From: Pseudomonas paraeruginosa PA7
GTDB taxonomy: Bacteria; Pseudomonadota; Gammaproteobacteria; Pseudomonadales; Pseudomonadaceae
Length of the DNA stretch: 64,000 bases
NCBI RefSeq assembly: GCF_000017205.1
Contig: NC_009656.1
Location: 1,554,001-1,618,000 of the forward strand
Direction: 5' to 3'
Shown here: positions 26,092-36,955 of the stretch, piece after piece
Layout of the letters: each line of letters starts with the position of its first letter
Numbering within the stretch: position 1 is the first letter of the stretch
Made by a program: the position numbers and the translations under genes
Notes under the pieces: model-generated
Database searches by the model: none
What the model was told of the DNA's origin: nothing
The model's input: the letters and a program-made list of their open reading frames with translations, nothing else

Positions 26092-27012
26092 TCAGCCCTT
26101 GGCGGCGCTGACCCCTTCGAGGGTGGCGAAGGAAGTGTCCTTGGCGGTGAGCAGGAAGTCGCGCATGAACGGCGCGTCGAGCATGTCCGCGCGGATCGCG
26201 GCGAAGAGCGTGCAGTACAGGCCCTTCTCCCCGAGGCGGCGGGCGGTCACGTAGCCGCGCGAGCTGTACTCGTGCAGCGCCCAGTTGGGCAGGCAGCAGA
26301 CGCCGCGTCCGGAAGCCACCAGTTGCATCATCATCACCGTCAGTTCGGCGGTGCGCACCTGGGCCGGCTCGATGTCGGCGGGGTCGAGGAAGCGGGTGAA
26401 GATGTCCAGGCGGTCGCGCTCCACCGGGTAGGTGATCAGGGTTTCCCGCTCCAGGTCTTCCGCGACGATGCATGGCCGGCTGGCCAGGACATGCTGGTTG
26501 GCCACCGCCAGCAGGGCCTCGTAGGTGAACAGCGGCACGTAGGTGATGCCGGGCAACTCGACCGGGTCGGCCGTCACCACCAGGTCGAGGTCGCCGCGGG
26601 CCAGGGCCGGTAGCGGCGCGAAGGAGAAACCCGAGGCCAGGTCCAGCTCGACCTCCGGCCAGGCGTCGCGGAACTGGTCGATGGTCGGCATCAGCCACTG
26701 GAAGCAACTGTGGCATTCGATCGCCATGTGCAGGCGTCCGGCGGTGCCGCCGGCGAGCCGCGCCAGGTCGCGCTCGGCGGTGCGCAGCTGGGGCAGCAGC
26801 GAGTCGGCCAGTTGCAGCAGGCGCAGTCCGGCGCTGGTGAAGCGCACCGGCTTGGTCTTGCGCACGAACAACTGCATGCCCAGGCGCTCCTCGAGTTCCT
26901 TGAACTGGTGCGACAACGCCGATTGGGTCAGGTGCAGGCGCTCGGCGGCTTCGACCAGACTGTCGGCTTCGCGCAAGGCGTGCAGGGTCTTGAGATGGCG
27001 AAGTTCGAGCAT
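26092..27012 (-). CDS. metR: LysR-type activator of methionine synthesis MetR
   Basis: A 306-residue LTTR starting MLELRHLKTLHALREADSLV, as MetR proteins do, with helix-turn-helix AERLHLTQSALSHQFKELEE. The effector domain binds homocysteine in the family. ATG 27012 is chosen over an upstream in-frame start because the conserved MetR N-terminus begins there. It is divergent from metE across 110 bp that contain a TGAG-N5-CTCA dyad. It is convergent with opdR, 5 bp apart. Confidence 0.93.
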   Translation of the reverse strand: MLELRHLKTLHALREADSLVEAAERLHLTQSALSHQFKELEERLGMQLFVRKTKPVRFTSAGLRLLQLADSLLPQLRTAERDLARLAGGTAGRLHMAIECHSCFQWLMPTIDQFRDAWPEVELDLASGFSFAPLPALARGDLDLVVTADPVELPGITYVPLFTYEALLAVANQHVLASRPCIVAEDLERETLITYPVERDRLDIFTRFLDPADIEPAQVRTAELTVMMMQLVASGRGVCCLPNWALHEYSSRGYVTARRLGEKGLYCTLFAAIRADMLDAPFMRDFLLTAKDTSFATLEGVSAAKG

Positions 27013-27057
27013 GGCGCGCCTCTGTATGAGCAAAACTTGATGACAAAGCGAATTTAT

Positions 27058-27070
27058 TGAGTTTGTCTCA
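27058..27070. promoter_or_regulatory. Putative MetR box
   Basis: TGAGTTTGTCTCA is a perfect TGAG-N5-CTCA dyad, close to the MetR consensus TGAA-N5-TTCA, midway between divergent metR and metE. Confidence 0.65.
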
Positions 27071-27122
27071 TGCGCCTGGCGCTGTCGACAATTCCTCCAT
27101 CAATTTGCATGGAGATTTCGGC

Positions 27123-29414
27123 ATGGCGCTCGCCCACACCCTCGGTTTTCCCCGCATCGGCCGCGACCGTGAACTGAAGAAGGCGCTGGAAGCCTACTGG
27201 AAGGGCGAACTCGACCAGCCCGGCCTGCTCCAGGTCGGCCGCGAGTTGCGCCGGCAGCACTGGCAACTGCAGAAGGACGCCGGCATCGAACTGCTGCCGG
27301 TGGGCGACTTCGCCTGGTACGACCAGGTCCTGGCGCACTCGCTGGCCTTCGGGGTGATCCCCGAGCGCTTCCGTCCGGCCGACGGCCAGCCGACCCTGGA
27401 TACCCTGTTCGCCATGGCCCGCGGCGTCGCCCAGGGCTGTTGCGGCGGCGCGCATGCCCAGGAAATGACCAAGTGGTTCGACACCAACTACCACTACCTG
27501 GTCCCGGAGTTCACCGTCGACCAGGCGTTCAGCCTGAGCTGGACGCAGCTGTTCGAAGAGGTCGACGAGGCGCTGGCCCTCGGTCACGCGGTGAAGCCGG
27601 TGCTGATCGGCCCGCTGAGCTACCTGTGGCTGGGCAAGGCCAAGGGCGGCGAGTTCGACAGGCTCGAGCTGCTCGAGCGGCTGCTGCCGGTCTACGGGGA
27701 GATCTTCCAGGGCCTGGCGGCACGTGGCGTCGAATGGGTGCAGATCGATGAGCCGATCCTCGTCCTCGACCTGCCGCAGGCATGGAAGAACGCCTTCGAG
27801 CGCGCCTACAACCTGATCCAGCGCGAACCGTTGAAGAAGCTGGTCGCCACCTATTTCGGCGGGCTGGAGGACAACCTCGGGCTGGCCGCCGGCCTGCCGG
27901 TGGATGGCCTGCACATCGACCTGGTGCGAGCCCCCGGGCAGTACCCGACCATTCTCGATCGCCTGCCGGCCTACAAGGTACTTTCGCTGGGGCTGGTCAA
28001 TGGCCGCAACGTCTGGCGCTGCGACCTGGAGAAGGCCCTGGAGGTGCTCGCCCACGCCCATGAGCGGCTCGGCGAGCGGCTCTGGGTGGCGCCGTCCTGC
28101 TCCCTGCTGCACAGTCCGGTGGACCTGTGCCGTGAGGACCAGTTGGACGAGGAACTGCAGAGCTGGCTGGCGTTCGCCGTGCAGAAGTGCGAGGAAGTGG
28201 CGATCCTGGCGCGCGCGCTGGTCGAGCCGGAAGCGCCCGAGGTGCGCCAGGCCTTCGAGGTCAGCCGTCGGGTAGAGGCCAGTCGTCGCCGCTCGACGCG
28301 CATCCACAAGCGCGAGGTGCAGGCGCGCCTGGCCGCGGTGCGGCCACAGGACAGCCGGCGCGCCTCGGCCTTCGCCGAGCGCGCCGTGCAGCAGCGGGCG
28401 CGGCTGGAGCTGCCGGCGTTCCCCACCACCACCATCGGTTCCTTCCCGCAGACCTCGGCGATCCGCCTGGCGCGGCAGTCCTGGAAGCAGGGCAGGCTCA
28501 GCCAGGCCGAGTACACCGAGGCCATGCACAGCGAGATCCGTCACGCCGTGCAAGTGCAGGAGCGCCTGGGCCTGGATGTGCTGGTGCATGGCGAGGCCGA
28601 GCGCAACGACATGGTGGAATACTTCGCCGAGCAACTGGACGGCTACGCCTTCACCCGCTTCGGCTGGGTGCAGAGCTACGGTTCGCGCTGCGTGAAGCCG
28701 GCGGTGATCTACGGCGACCTGAGTCGGCCGCGGCCGATGACGGTGGAGTGGATCCGCTACGCGCAGAGCCTGACCGGCAAGGTCATGAAGGGCATGCTGA
28801 CCGGTCCGGTGACCATGCTCATGTGGTCGTTCCCGCGCGAAGACGTGTCCCGCGAGGTGCAGGCACGGCAACTGGCGCTGGCGCTGCGCGACGAGGTCAG
28901 CGACCTGGAGCAGGCCGGCATCCGTATCGTCCAGATCGACGAGGCGGCGTTCCGCGAAGGCCTGCCGCTGCGTCGCGCCGACTGGCCGCACTATCTGGAG
29001 TGGGCGACCGAAGCCTTCCGCCTGTGCGCTTCCGGGGTACGCGACGAGACGCAGATCCACACCCACATGTGCTACAGCGAGTTCAACGATGTGATCGAGT
29101 CCATCGCGGCGATGGACGCCGACGTGATCACCATCGAGACCTCGCGTTCGGACATGGAGTTGCTCGAGGCGTTCGAGGCCTTCGCCTATCCCAACGAGAT
29201 CGGCCCGGGAGTCTACGATATCCATTCGCCGCGAGTGCCGGCGGTGGAGGACATGGTCAAGCTGCTGAGCAAGGCCGCCGAACGGATACCGGCCGCGCGC
29301 CTGTGGGTCAACCCCGACTGCGGCCTGAAGACCCGCGCCTGGGCCGAGACCGAGGCGGCCCTGGCCAATATGGTGGCGGCCGCCCGCCAGCTGCGCCAGG
29401 CGAACCTCGCCTGA
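27123..29414 (+). CDS. metE: Cobalamin-independent methionine synthase
   Basis: A 763-residue zinc enzyme that transfers a methyl group from methyltetrahydropteroyl-triglutamate to homocysteine. The N-terminal domain starts [20 protein letters not shown]. The catalytic half contains [33 protein letters not shown], the zinc ligands in THMCYSEF and NPDCGLKTR, and the catalytic histidine in YDIHSPRVP. Full length for the family (about 755-765). GGAG precedes the ATG. It would be activated by the divergent MetR with homocysteine. From memory PAO1 has metE elsewhere (PA1927), so the placement here may be strain-specific. Confidence 0.95.
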   Translation: MALAHTLGFPRIGRDRELKKALEAYWKGELDQPGLLQVGRELRRQHWQLQKDAGIELLPVGDFAWYDQVLAHSLAFGVIPERFRPADGQPTLDTLFAMARGVAQGCCGGAHAQEMTKWFDTNYHYLVPEFTVDQAFSLSWTQLFEEVDEALALGHAVKPVLIGPLSYLWLGKAKGGEFDRLELLERLLPVYGEIFQGLAARGVEWVQIDEPILVLDLPQAWKNAFERAYNLIQREPLKKLVATYFGGLEDNLGLAAGLPVDGLHIDLVRAPGQYPTILDRLPAYKVLSLGLVNGRNVWRCDLEKALEVLAHAHERLGERLWVAPSCSLLHSPVDLCREDQLDEELQSWLAFAVQKCEEVAILARALVEPEAPEVRQAFEVSRRVEASRRRSTRIHKREVQARLAAVRPQDSRRASAFAERAVQQRARLELPAFPTTTIGSFPQTSAIRLARQSWKQGRLSQAEYTEAMHSEIRHAVQVQERLGLDVLVHGEAERNDMVEYFAEQLDGYAFTRFGWVQSYGSRCVKPAVIYGDLSRPRPMTVEWIRYAQSLTGKVMKGMLTGPVTMLMWSFPREDVSREVQARQLALALRDEVSDLEQAGIRIVQIDEAAFREGLPLRRADWPHYLEWATEAFRLCASGVRDETQIHTHMCYSEFNDVIESIAAMDADVITIETSRSDMELLEAFEAFAYPNEIGPGVYDIHSPRVPAVEDMVKLLSKAAERIPAARLWVNPDCGLKTRAWAETEAALANMVAAARQLRQANLA

Positions 29415-29418
29415 ACGA

Positions 29419-29442
29419 GCCGCCGGGCGACCGCCCGGCGGC
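29419..29442 (+). terminator. GC-rich hairpin after metE
   Basis: GCCGCCGGGCG (29419-29429) pairs with CGCCCGGCGGC (29432-29442), 4 bp past the metE stop. There is no T-run after it, so termination is plausible but unproven. Confidence 0.55.
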
Positions 29443-29536
29443 ATTCATCAAACTGTCACGGTTTCGTGGCAGCACGCTGGACGAGATTTAATCAGAATCG
29501 CGTTCCACTGGGGTCTTGCGTTCTGGATTTTCCTTC

Positions 29537-30523
29537 ATGCGTGCTTTCATCTTCCTGGCTGCCCTGCTGTGCAGCCTTTCTTCCTTCGCGGCGGCGCGTT
29601 GCGATGCGCGGGTAGCGACCGAGACCGTCGAACTGGGCGACGTGCGCCTGGCCTACCAGAGCATCGGCCGCGACAGCGATCCGGCCCTGCTGCTGGTGAT
29701 GGGCCTGGGCGGGCAACTGATCCACTGGCCGGACGAGGTGGTCAGCGCCCTGTGCGAGCAAGGCTTCCGGGTGATCCGCTACGACAACCGCGACGTCGGC
29801 CTGTCGGCCTGGAACGTGCCGGTGCCCAGCTCGCGGCTGACCTACGAAGTGGTGCGCTATCGCCTCGGCCTGCCGGTCAGCGCGCCCTATACCCTCACCG
29901 ACATGGCCGGCGATGCCCTGCATCTGCTCGACGCGCTGGATATCCCCCAGGCCCATGTGCTCGGCGCCAGCATGGGCGGGATGATCGCCCAGCACATCGC
30001 CGACATGGCGCCGCAGCGCCTGCTCAGCCTGACCCTGGTGATGACCAGCTCCGGCGCCGAAGGCCTGCCGGCGCCCAGCGAGTCGCTGCTGCGCCTGCTG
30101 GCGCGACGCGAGGCGGCCAGCCGTGAACAGGCGGTCGAGCAGCAGGCCGACCTGCTGGCGGCGCTGGGCAGCCCGGAGGTGCGCGACGATCGTCAGCAGC
30201 TTCTGCAGCAGGCCGCGCGGTCCTACGACCGTGCGTTCAATCCCGAGGGCGTGCAGCGGCAACTGCTGGCGATCCTCGCCGAGCCGAGCCGGGTGCCGCT
30301 GCTCAATCGCCTGCAGGTGCCGACCCTGGTCATCCACGGCACCGCCGACCCGCTGTTGCCGGTGATGCATGGCGTGCACGTGGCGGCGCACATCCGCGGC
30401 TCGGAGCTGAAGCTGATCCCCGGCCTCGCCCATCGCTTCCAGGAAGCCTTCAAGGAGCCGTTGCTGGCGGCGGTGGTGCCTTACCTGAAGGCCCATCGCC
30501 AGGCCAGCGTCGTCCAGCTCTGA
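29537..30523 (+). CDS. Secreted alpha/beta hydrolase
   Basis: A 328-residue protein with an N-terminal signal peptide ([20 protein letters not shown]). The fold is clear: [27 protein letters not shown], nucleophile elbow GASMGGMIA, acid in [10 protein letters not shown] and histidine in PGLAHRFQ. It belongs to the RdmC/aclacinomycin methylesterase-like group of hydrolases, but no substrate can be assigned. ATG 29537 is used; an upstream TTG at 29516 is unlikely. Convergent with glpM. Confidence 0.82.
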   Translation: MRAFIFLAALLCSLSSFAAARCDARVATETVELGDVRLAYQSIGRDSDPALLLVMGLGGQLIHWPDEVVSALCEQGFRVIRYDNRDVGLSAWNVPVPSSRLTYEVVRYRLGLPVSAPYTLTDMAGDALHLLDALDIPQAHVLGASMGGMIAQHIADMAPQRLLSLTLVMTSSGAEGLPAPSESLLRLLARREAASREQAVEQQADLLAALGSPEVRDDRQQLLQQAARSYDRAFNPEGVQRQLLAILAEPSRVPLLNRLQVPTLVIHGTADPLLPVMHGVHVAAHIRGSELKLIPGLAHRFQEAFKEPLLAAVVPYLKAHRQASVVQL

Positions 30524-30539
30524 AGCCGCGCTCGCGGTC

Positions 30540-30869
30540 TCAGGCGTGCAGGCGTACCCAGAGGCCCACCAGCACGCTTGCCGCCACCAGCCAGGCCAGC
30601 GCCGCCAGGGCCAGAGAGGTCTCCAGGCGGAAGCGCTCGACCAGCAGGTAGAGCGCGGCGAGATAGACGAAGTAGGGGATGATCGACCACATGCCGAAGA
30701 CGATGGTGGTCTTCAGGTCGTCCAGCGAACGGCCCTTGCCGACGATGTAGTGAGCGATCAGGGCGAAGGTGGGGAACAGCGGCACCAGGCCGGCGATGTA
30801 GTAGTTGCGGGTCTTCGACAGGACGGCGAGGAGCACGACCACGGCGGCGCCGATCAGCGCCTTGAACAT
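30540..30869 (-). CDS. glpM: GlpM membrane protein
   Basis: A 109-residue hydrophobic protein with about four membrane helices: [18 protein letters not shown], then [21 protein letters not shown] and a C-terminal pair. It matches GlpM, first described in P. aeruginosa as downstream of glpD and affecting alginate production; its molecular role is not known. It lies 131 bp after glpD on the same strand, with a hairpin between, so it may be only partly cotranscribed. Confidence 0.88.
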   Translation of the reverse strand: MFKALIGAAVVVLLAVLSKTRNYYIAGLVPLFPTFALIAHYIVGKGRSLDDLKTTIVFGMWSIIPYFVYLAALYLLVERFRLETSLALAALAWLVAASVLVGLWVRLHA

Positions 30870-30960
30870 CAGGTCCACGGGATTCTCGACTGCGGCGGCG
30901 CCACCGGCTTGGTGGCGTCGCACATTATGCCCGGATCGTCCCGTGCCGTTCCATAACGAG

Positions 30961-30983
30961 CGAGGCCCGCAATGCGGGCCTCG
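30961..30983 (-). terminator. Hairpin downstream of glpD
   Basis: CGAGGCCCGC and GCGGGCCTCG form a perfect 10-bp stem with a 3-nt loop between glpD and glpM. On the minus strand it is followed by TCGTTATGG, a poor T-tract, so partial readthrough into glpM is possible. Confidence 0.6.
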
Positions 30984-31000
30984 TCGTTTCTGGCTGGCGA

Positions 31001-32539
31001 TCAGGCCGCGCGGACCCGCGGGCGATGCGGATGCTCGCTCTGCAGGTACTGGCCGAGGCGCACCTGCTGGCTCGGCGAGAGGAACAGGCCGAGCTTGCTG
31101 CGGCGCCAGAGGATGTCCTCGGCGTCCTGGGCCCACTCGTGCTCGCACAGGTAGTCCACTTCGCGGGCATACAGGCCGCCGCCCAGGTGCTCGCCGAGAT
31201 CGGCTTCGCCGTTGACCCCGTCCAGCAGGCGCCAAACGCGGGTGCCATAGCTGCGCGCCCAGCGCAGGGCCAGATCGCGGTCGAGCCAGGCGTAGCGGTT
31301 GGCCAGTTGCTCGGTGAGCGCCTCGACGCTCTGCATCTGCTCGCCGCCCGGCAGCGGCGCCTTGGCGGTCCAGGCCGGGCCGAGGTTGGCGAAGAACGGC
31401 TGAAGCTGCGCCAGCGCCGATTCGGCCAGCTTGCGGTAGGTGGTCAGCTTACCGCCGAACACCGAGAGCAGTGGCGGCTCGCCGTTGCCGGCGGAGAGCG
31501 ACAGGGTGTAGTCGCGGGTGATCGCCGAAGGCTCGTCGGACTCGTCGTCGCACAGCGGACGCACGCCGGCGAAGCTGTGCAGGATGTCGCTGGCCGCCAG
31601 CTGCTGCTTGAAGTGGGCGTTGACCACTTGCAGCAGGTAGGCGGTTTCCTCTTCGCTGATCGCTACCTTGGCCGGATCGCCCTGGTACTCGCGATCGGTG
31701 GTGCCGATCATGGTGAAGCGATCCAGATAGGGAATGGCGAAGACGATGCGGCGGTCCTCGTTCTGCAGGATGTAGGCGTGATCGCCTTCATACAGCTTCG
31801 GCACGATGATGTGGCTGCCCTGGATCAGGCGGATGCCGTAGGGCGACTTCTGTTTCAGGTCGTCCTGGATGAAGCGCGCCACCCAGGGGCCGGCGGCGTT
31901 CACCAGGGCGCGGGCGCGGATCGAATACAGGCTACCGTCGCTGCGCTCCAGGTGCAGGTGCCAGAGGCCCTTGCTGCGGCGGGCGCTGACGCAGCGGGTG
32001 CGGGTATGGACGTGGGCGCCGTGCTCGCGGGCGGAGATCGCGTTGAGCACCACCAGGCGCGCGTCGTCCACCGCGCAGTCGGAATATTCGAAGCCACGGC
32101 GGATCTCGGCCTTCAGCGGGCTGCTGCCGGTGAAGCGCAGGCCACGCGAGGCGGGCAGCTTCTCACGCTTGCCGAGGTGGTCGTAGAGGAACAGGCCGGC
32201 GCGGATCATCCAGGCCGGGCGCAGGTGCGGCCGGTGCGGCAGGACGAAGCGCAGCGGCTTGACGATGTGCGGCGCCTTGGCCAGCAGGACCTCGCGCTCG
32301 GCCAGGGCTTCGCGGACCAGGCGGAATTCGTAGTGTTCGAGGTAGCGCAGGCCGCCGTGAATCAGCTTGCTGCTGGCCGAGGAGGTGTGCCGGGCCAGGT
32401 CGTGCTGTTCGCAAAGGAACACCGACAGGCCGCGCCCGGCTGCGTCGGCGGCGATCCCTACACCGTTGATGCCACCGCCGACCACGGCGACATCGTAGAC
32501 TTCGGCGAGTGGAGCGGAGGGGGTGTGCGCTTGACTCAT
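31001..32539 (-). CDS. glpD: Aerobic glycerol-3-phosphate dehydrogenase
   Basis: A 512-residue FAD enzyme at the inner membrane that oxidises glycerol-3-phosphate to dihydroxyacetone phosphate and feeds quinone. The FAD-binding motif VAVVGGGINGVGIAADAAGR is near residue 17, followed by SSASSKLIHGGLRYLEHYEF and the substrate region SFAGVRPLCDD. The start MSQAHTPS at 32539 was chosen because the frame upstream contains the operator and lacks homology. A perfect GlpR-type palindrome lies 38 bp upstream. Confidence 0.95.
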   Translation of the reverse strand: MSQAHTPSAPLAEVYDVAVVGGGINGVGIAADAAGRGLSVFLCEQHDLARHTSSASSKLIHGGLRYLEHYEFRLVREALAEREVLLAKAPHIVKPLRFVLPHRPHLRPAWMIRAGLFLYDHLGKREKLPASRGLRFTGSSPLKAEIRRGFEYSDCAVDDARLVVLNAISAREHGAHVHTRTRCVSARRSKGLWHLHLERSDGSLYSIRARALVNAAGPWVARFIQDDLKQKSPYGIRLIQGSHIIVPKLYEGDHAYILQNEDRRIVFAIPYLDRFTMIGTTDREYQGDPAKVAISEEETAYLLQVVNAHFKQQLAASDILHSFAGVRPLCDDESDEPSAITRDYTLSLSAGNGEPPLLSVFGGKLTTYRKLAESALAQLQPFFANLGPAWTAKAPLPGGEQMQSVEALTEQLANRYAWLDRDLALRWARSYGTRVWRLLDGVNGEADLGEHLGGGLYAREVDYLCEHEWAQDAEDILWRRSKLGLFLSPSQQVRLGQYLQSEHPHRPRVRAA

Positions 32540-32576
32540 GTGAAAGGCCCTGAAGTCGAAAGTGAACGTCGTTTTG

Positions 32577-32588
32577 TTCGAATTCGAA
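32577..32588. promoter_or_regulatory. Putative GlpR operator at glpD
   Basis: TTCGAATTCGAA is a perfect 12-bp palindrome flanked by T- and A-rich arms (TTTTG and AATAG), 38 bp upstream of glpD. It resembles the GlpR operator core TTCG-CGAA. Confidence 0.7.
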
Positions 32589-32778
32589 AATAGCTTAGTC
32601 GATTGCGCAGTTATTGACCAGCCCGATTCAGCAGGCTTTTTCAATTTCGAAGGGTTGTCCGGGCGCTACGCGTTCGCCCTTCCGCGCAGGAACAGCCCTC
32701 TCCGCATGCGCGAAGCGGCCGCCGATGGTCGCGGCGCATGGTCAGGCGTCGGCAGGTGGTTTTTCTGAAACGAACATT

Positions 32779-32800
32779 CACGGCGCCGAACGGCGCCGTG
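32779..32800 (-). terminator. Terminator-like hairpin after glpR
   Basis: CACGGCGCC (32779-32787) pairs with GGCGCCGTG (32792-32800) with a 4-nt loop, 15 bp past the glpR stop. The downstream tail AATGTTCGTTT is only weakly T-rich. Confidence 0.65.
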
Positions 32801-32814
32801 GGAGGGAAAATGCC

Positions 32815-33570
32815 TCAGACCAGGTCCAGGTGGACCTTGTGCTGCGCCATCAGGCGGGCGATGGCGGCGGGCGGCGGGCTGTCGCTGATGACCCGGTTGA
32901 CCAGCGAGATCGGCCCCAGGCGGACCACCGCGTTACGGCCGAACTTGCTCGAGTCGGCGGCCAGGAACACCTGCCGGGCGTTGTCGATGATCGCCTGGGA
33001 TACGCGCACTTCCTGGTAGTCGAAGTCGAGCAGGCTGCCGTCCTCGTCGATGCCGCTGATGCCGACCAGGGCGAAGTCGACGCGGAACTGCTGGATGAAG
33101 TCCACCGCCGCCTGGCCGACGATGCCGCCGTCGCTGCGCACGGTGCCGCCGGCGACCAGCACTTCGAAGTCTTCCTTGGCGCTGAGGGTGGCGGCCACGT
33201 GAAGGTTGTTGGTGATGATCTTCAGGTTGCGGTGGTTGAGCAGGGCGCGGGCGATGGCCTCGGTGGTGGTGCCGATGTTGATGAACAGCGAGGCGTTGTC
33301 CGGTACCAGGCTGGCCACGGCTTCGGCGATGCGCTGCTTCTCGTCGCGCATCTGGTCGGCGCGCATGGTGTAGGCGGTGTTCTCGATGCTCGAGTCGTAG
33401 GCCGCGCCGCCATGGTAGCGGCGCAACAGCCCCTGTTCGGCGAGCTGGTTGATGTCGCGGCGGATGGTCTGCGGGGTGACCGCGAACATCTGCGCCATCT
33501 CCTCGATGCTCAGGTAACCGCGCTCGCGGACCTCCTCGATGATGCTTTGCTGTCGGGGGGGCAGGTTCAT
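32815..33570 (-). CDS. glpR: Glycerol-3-phosphate regulon repressor (DeoR family)
   Basis: A 251-residue DeoR-type repressor: [21 protein letters not shown] at the start, recognition helix [20 protein letters not shown], then [14 protein letters not shown]. The sugar-phosphate-binding C-terminal domain includes [19 protein letters not shown] and [16 protein letters not shown]. The open frame extends 83 codons upstream, but that part is non-homologous and lies in the glpK-glpR spacer. It controls glpD and glpFK and is relieved by glycerol-3-phosphate. Confidence 0.94.
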
Positions 33571-33722
33571 TGGTTGTTCTCGTGCTGCCGGGCCGGAACC
33601 CTGGAAAGTCGCCAAGGATGCCGCACGAGGGGCCCCGTTGTCAGCCGCGCATGAAGCACGGAGGGTGGCGCGGCGGTCGCCGCAAACGTTGCCCAGGGCA
33701 GGCCAGAGCGGCGCGGGGAAAA

Positions 33723-33753
33723 GCGCCATCCGCTGCGTAACGGCGAATGGCGC
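33723..33753 (-). terminator. Rho-independent terminator of glpFK
   Basis: An 11-bp stem (GCGCCATCCGC / GCGAATGGCGC, one wobble pair) with a 9-nt loop, starting 8 bp past the glpK stop. On the minus strand it is followed by TTTTCCCC. Confidence 0.75.
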
Positions 33754-33760
33754 CGGGCGC

Positions 33761-35317
<1,557 letters not shown>

Positions 35318-36157
35318 TCAGGAAGCGCGAACCTTCTCCGGCTCGGCGTCGGCCGGCGCCGCGGCGCTCGGCAGATGGCGCGCGATCAGTACACGATAGC
35401 CGCCGGCACCGAGGCAGGCACCGAGGATCGGCGCGAAGATCGGCACCAGGAAGTAGGGAATCTCGCGGCCGCCGGTGAAGGCGATGGGCCCCCAGCCGGC
35501 CAGGTAGGTCATCAGCTTGGGCCCGAAGTCGCGCGCCGGGTTCATCGCGAAGCCGGTCAGCGGGCCCATGGCGCTGCCGATCACGGCGATCAGCAGGCCG
35601 ATCAGCAGCGGCGCCAGCGGGCCGCGCGGCAGGCCGTTGCCGTCGTCGGTAAGGGCCATGATCACCGCCATCAGGATCGCGGTAATCACCATCTCGACGA
35701 GGAACGCCTGGCCGACCGACAGCGCCGGGTGTGGGTAGGTGGAGAATACCGAGGCCAGGGCCAGGCTGTCCTGGCTGCCGCGGACGATGTGCTGCGCCTG
35801 CTCGAATTCGACGAACAGGCTGCTGTAGAGGGTGTAGACCAGCGCCGCCGCACAGAACGCGCCGGCCACCTGGGCGGCCATGTAGAACGGCAGCTTGCGC
35901 CCCTCGAAGCCGGCGAACAGCCATAGCGCGATGCTCACCGCCGGGTTCAGGTGCGCGCCGGAGACGCCGGCGCTGAGGTAGATGCCCAGGCTGACACCGA
36001 CTCCCCAGATGATGCTGATCTCCCACAGGCCGAAGCTTGCGCCGGCGACCTTGAGGGCGGCGACACAACCGGTGCCGAAGAAAATGAGGAGGGCGGTGCC
36101 GAGGAACTCGGCCAGGCATTGGCCGAACAGGGACGGGGTCGGGGCGGCAGTGGTCAT
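35318..36157 (-). CDS. glpF: Glycerol uptake facilitator
   Basis: A 279-residue aquaglyceroporin with six helices and two half-helices. Both NPA motifs are present: GAHLNPAVSIALW and FAMNPARDFGPKL. The aspartate directly after the second NPAR distinguishes glycerol facilitators from water channels. First gene of glpFK. The leader on the minus strand has ACAAGAACAGACAAGAG, a weak catabolite-motif resemblance, and a TTTCGAAA palindrome upstream. Confidence 0.95.
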   Translation of the reverse strand: MTTAAPTPSLFGQCLAEFLGTALLIFFGTGCVAALKVAGASFGLWEISIIWGVGVSLGIYLSAGVSGAHLNPAVSIALWLFAGFEGRKLPFYMAAQVAGAFCAAALVYTLYSSLFVEFEQAQHIVRGSQDSLALASVFSTYPHPALSVGQAFLVEMVITAILMAVIMALTDDGNGLPRGPLAPLLIGLLIAVIGSAMGPLTGFAMNPARDFGPKLMTYLAGWGPIAFTGGREIPYFLVPIFAPILGACLGAGGYRVLIARHLPSAAAPADAEPEKVRAS

Positions 36158-36213
36158 GGGGCCTCTCTTGTCTGTTCTTGTAATTATGGCGGGCAGCCGT
36201 GAAAATTGTTCAG

Positions 36214-36221
36214 TTTCGAAA
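36214..36221. promoter_or_regulatory. TTTCGAAA palindrome upstream of glpF
   Basis: TTTCGAAA lies 56 bp upstream of the glpF start in an AT-rich stretch and shares the TTCGAA core of the palindrome at glpD. Probably part of a GlpR operator; other TTTCG/CGAAA half-sites occur nearby up to 36300. Confidence 0.45.
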
Positions 36222-36421
36222 AAATATATTCACAAAGGAATGCTGTCAAAGCGCGAAGATGAACGTTTGTCCGAAAACCGACCCTCTGGTTTCGTTTTCG
36301 CGGCCAACCGAACATCCTGCCCGAGGCACGCCAGCCGCGGCATCGAGGCCCGTGCAGGGTTGCCGGGGATGGCTTAAGGTAGGCGCCGGTTTTCAGCCCA
36401 CGTTCTTCTCCGGGAGTACCC

Positions 36422-36892
36422 ATGACCCCTGCCATCGACCTGCTGAAAAAGGCTCGCGCCGAACACAAGGTGCTCAGCTACAGCCATGACCCCAAGGCGC
36501 CGTCCTACGGGCTGGAAGCCGCGGAAAAACTCGGCCTGGATCCGCAGCGGGTATTCAAGACGCTGCTCGCTGCCACGGAGAAGGGCGAATTGCTGGTGGC
36601 GGTGGTACCGGTGATCGGCAGCCTCGACCTGAAGGCCCTGGCCCACGCGGCGGGGGCGAAGAAGGCCGACATGGCCGATCCGCAGGCGGCGCAGCGGGCC
36701 ACCGGTTACCTGGTGGGCGGGATCAGCCCGCTGGGGCAGAAGAAGCGCCTGCGCACCTTCATCGATGAAAGCGCGCGGCAGTACCCGAGCATCCATGTCA
36801 GCGCAGGACGGCGCGGGCTGGAGGTGGAGCTGGCGGCCGAGGTGCTGGCCCGGCTGACCCAGGGCTCGTTCGCCGCCATCGGCCGCGAATGA
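36422..36892 (+). CDS. ybaK: Cys-tRNA(Pro)/Cys-tRNA(Cys) deacylase YbaK
   Basis: A 156-residue protein of the YbaK/EbsC family, which hydrolyses mischarged Cys-tRNA(Pro). The conserved lysine lies in PQRVFKTLLA (about residue 45), and GYLVGGISPLGQKKRLRTFI is the family signature. It lies between divergent glpF and the second glycerol kinase; the setting gives no functional link. Confidence 0.9.
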   Translation: MTPAIDLLKKARAEHKVLSYSHDPKAPSYGLEAAEKLGLDPQRVFKTLLAATEKGELLVAVVPVIGSLDLKALAHAAGAKKADMADPQAAQRATGYLVGGISPLGQKKRLRTFIDESARQYPSIHVSAGRRGLEVELAAEVLARLTQGSFAAIGRE

Positions 36893-36955
36893 GCCGCTAA
36901 CCCCGTCGGTCGAGCGACCGGCATTCGTCTTACTTTTCAATCTGTCAGGTTTTCC

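Noticed and set aside
27013-27122. Cobalamin riboswitch upstream of metE
   Set aside because: The 110-bp spacer is too short and lacks a B12-box-like segment; a MetR dyad explains regulation better.
27054-29444. 796-residue open frame antisense to metE
   Set aside because: metE has all catalytic motifs; the antisense frame is composition-driven.
30961-30983. Attachment site or mobile element end near glpM
   Set aside because: A simple GC-rich hairpin between operon genes, no direct repeats or integrase nearby.
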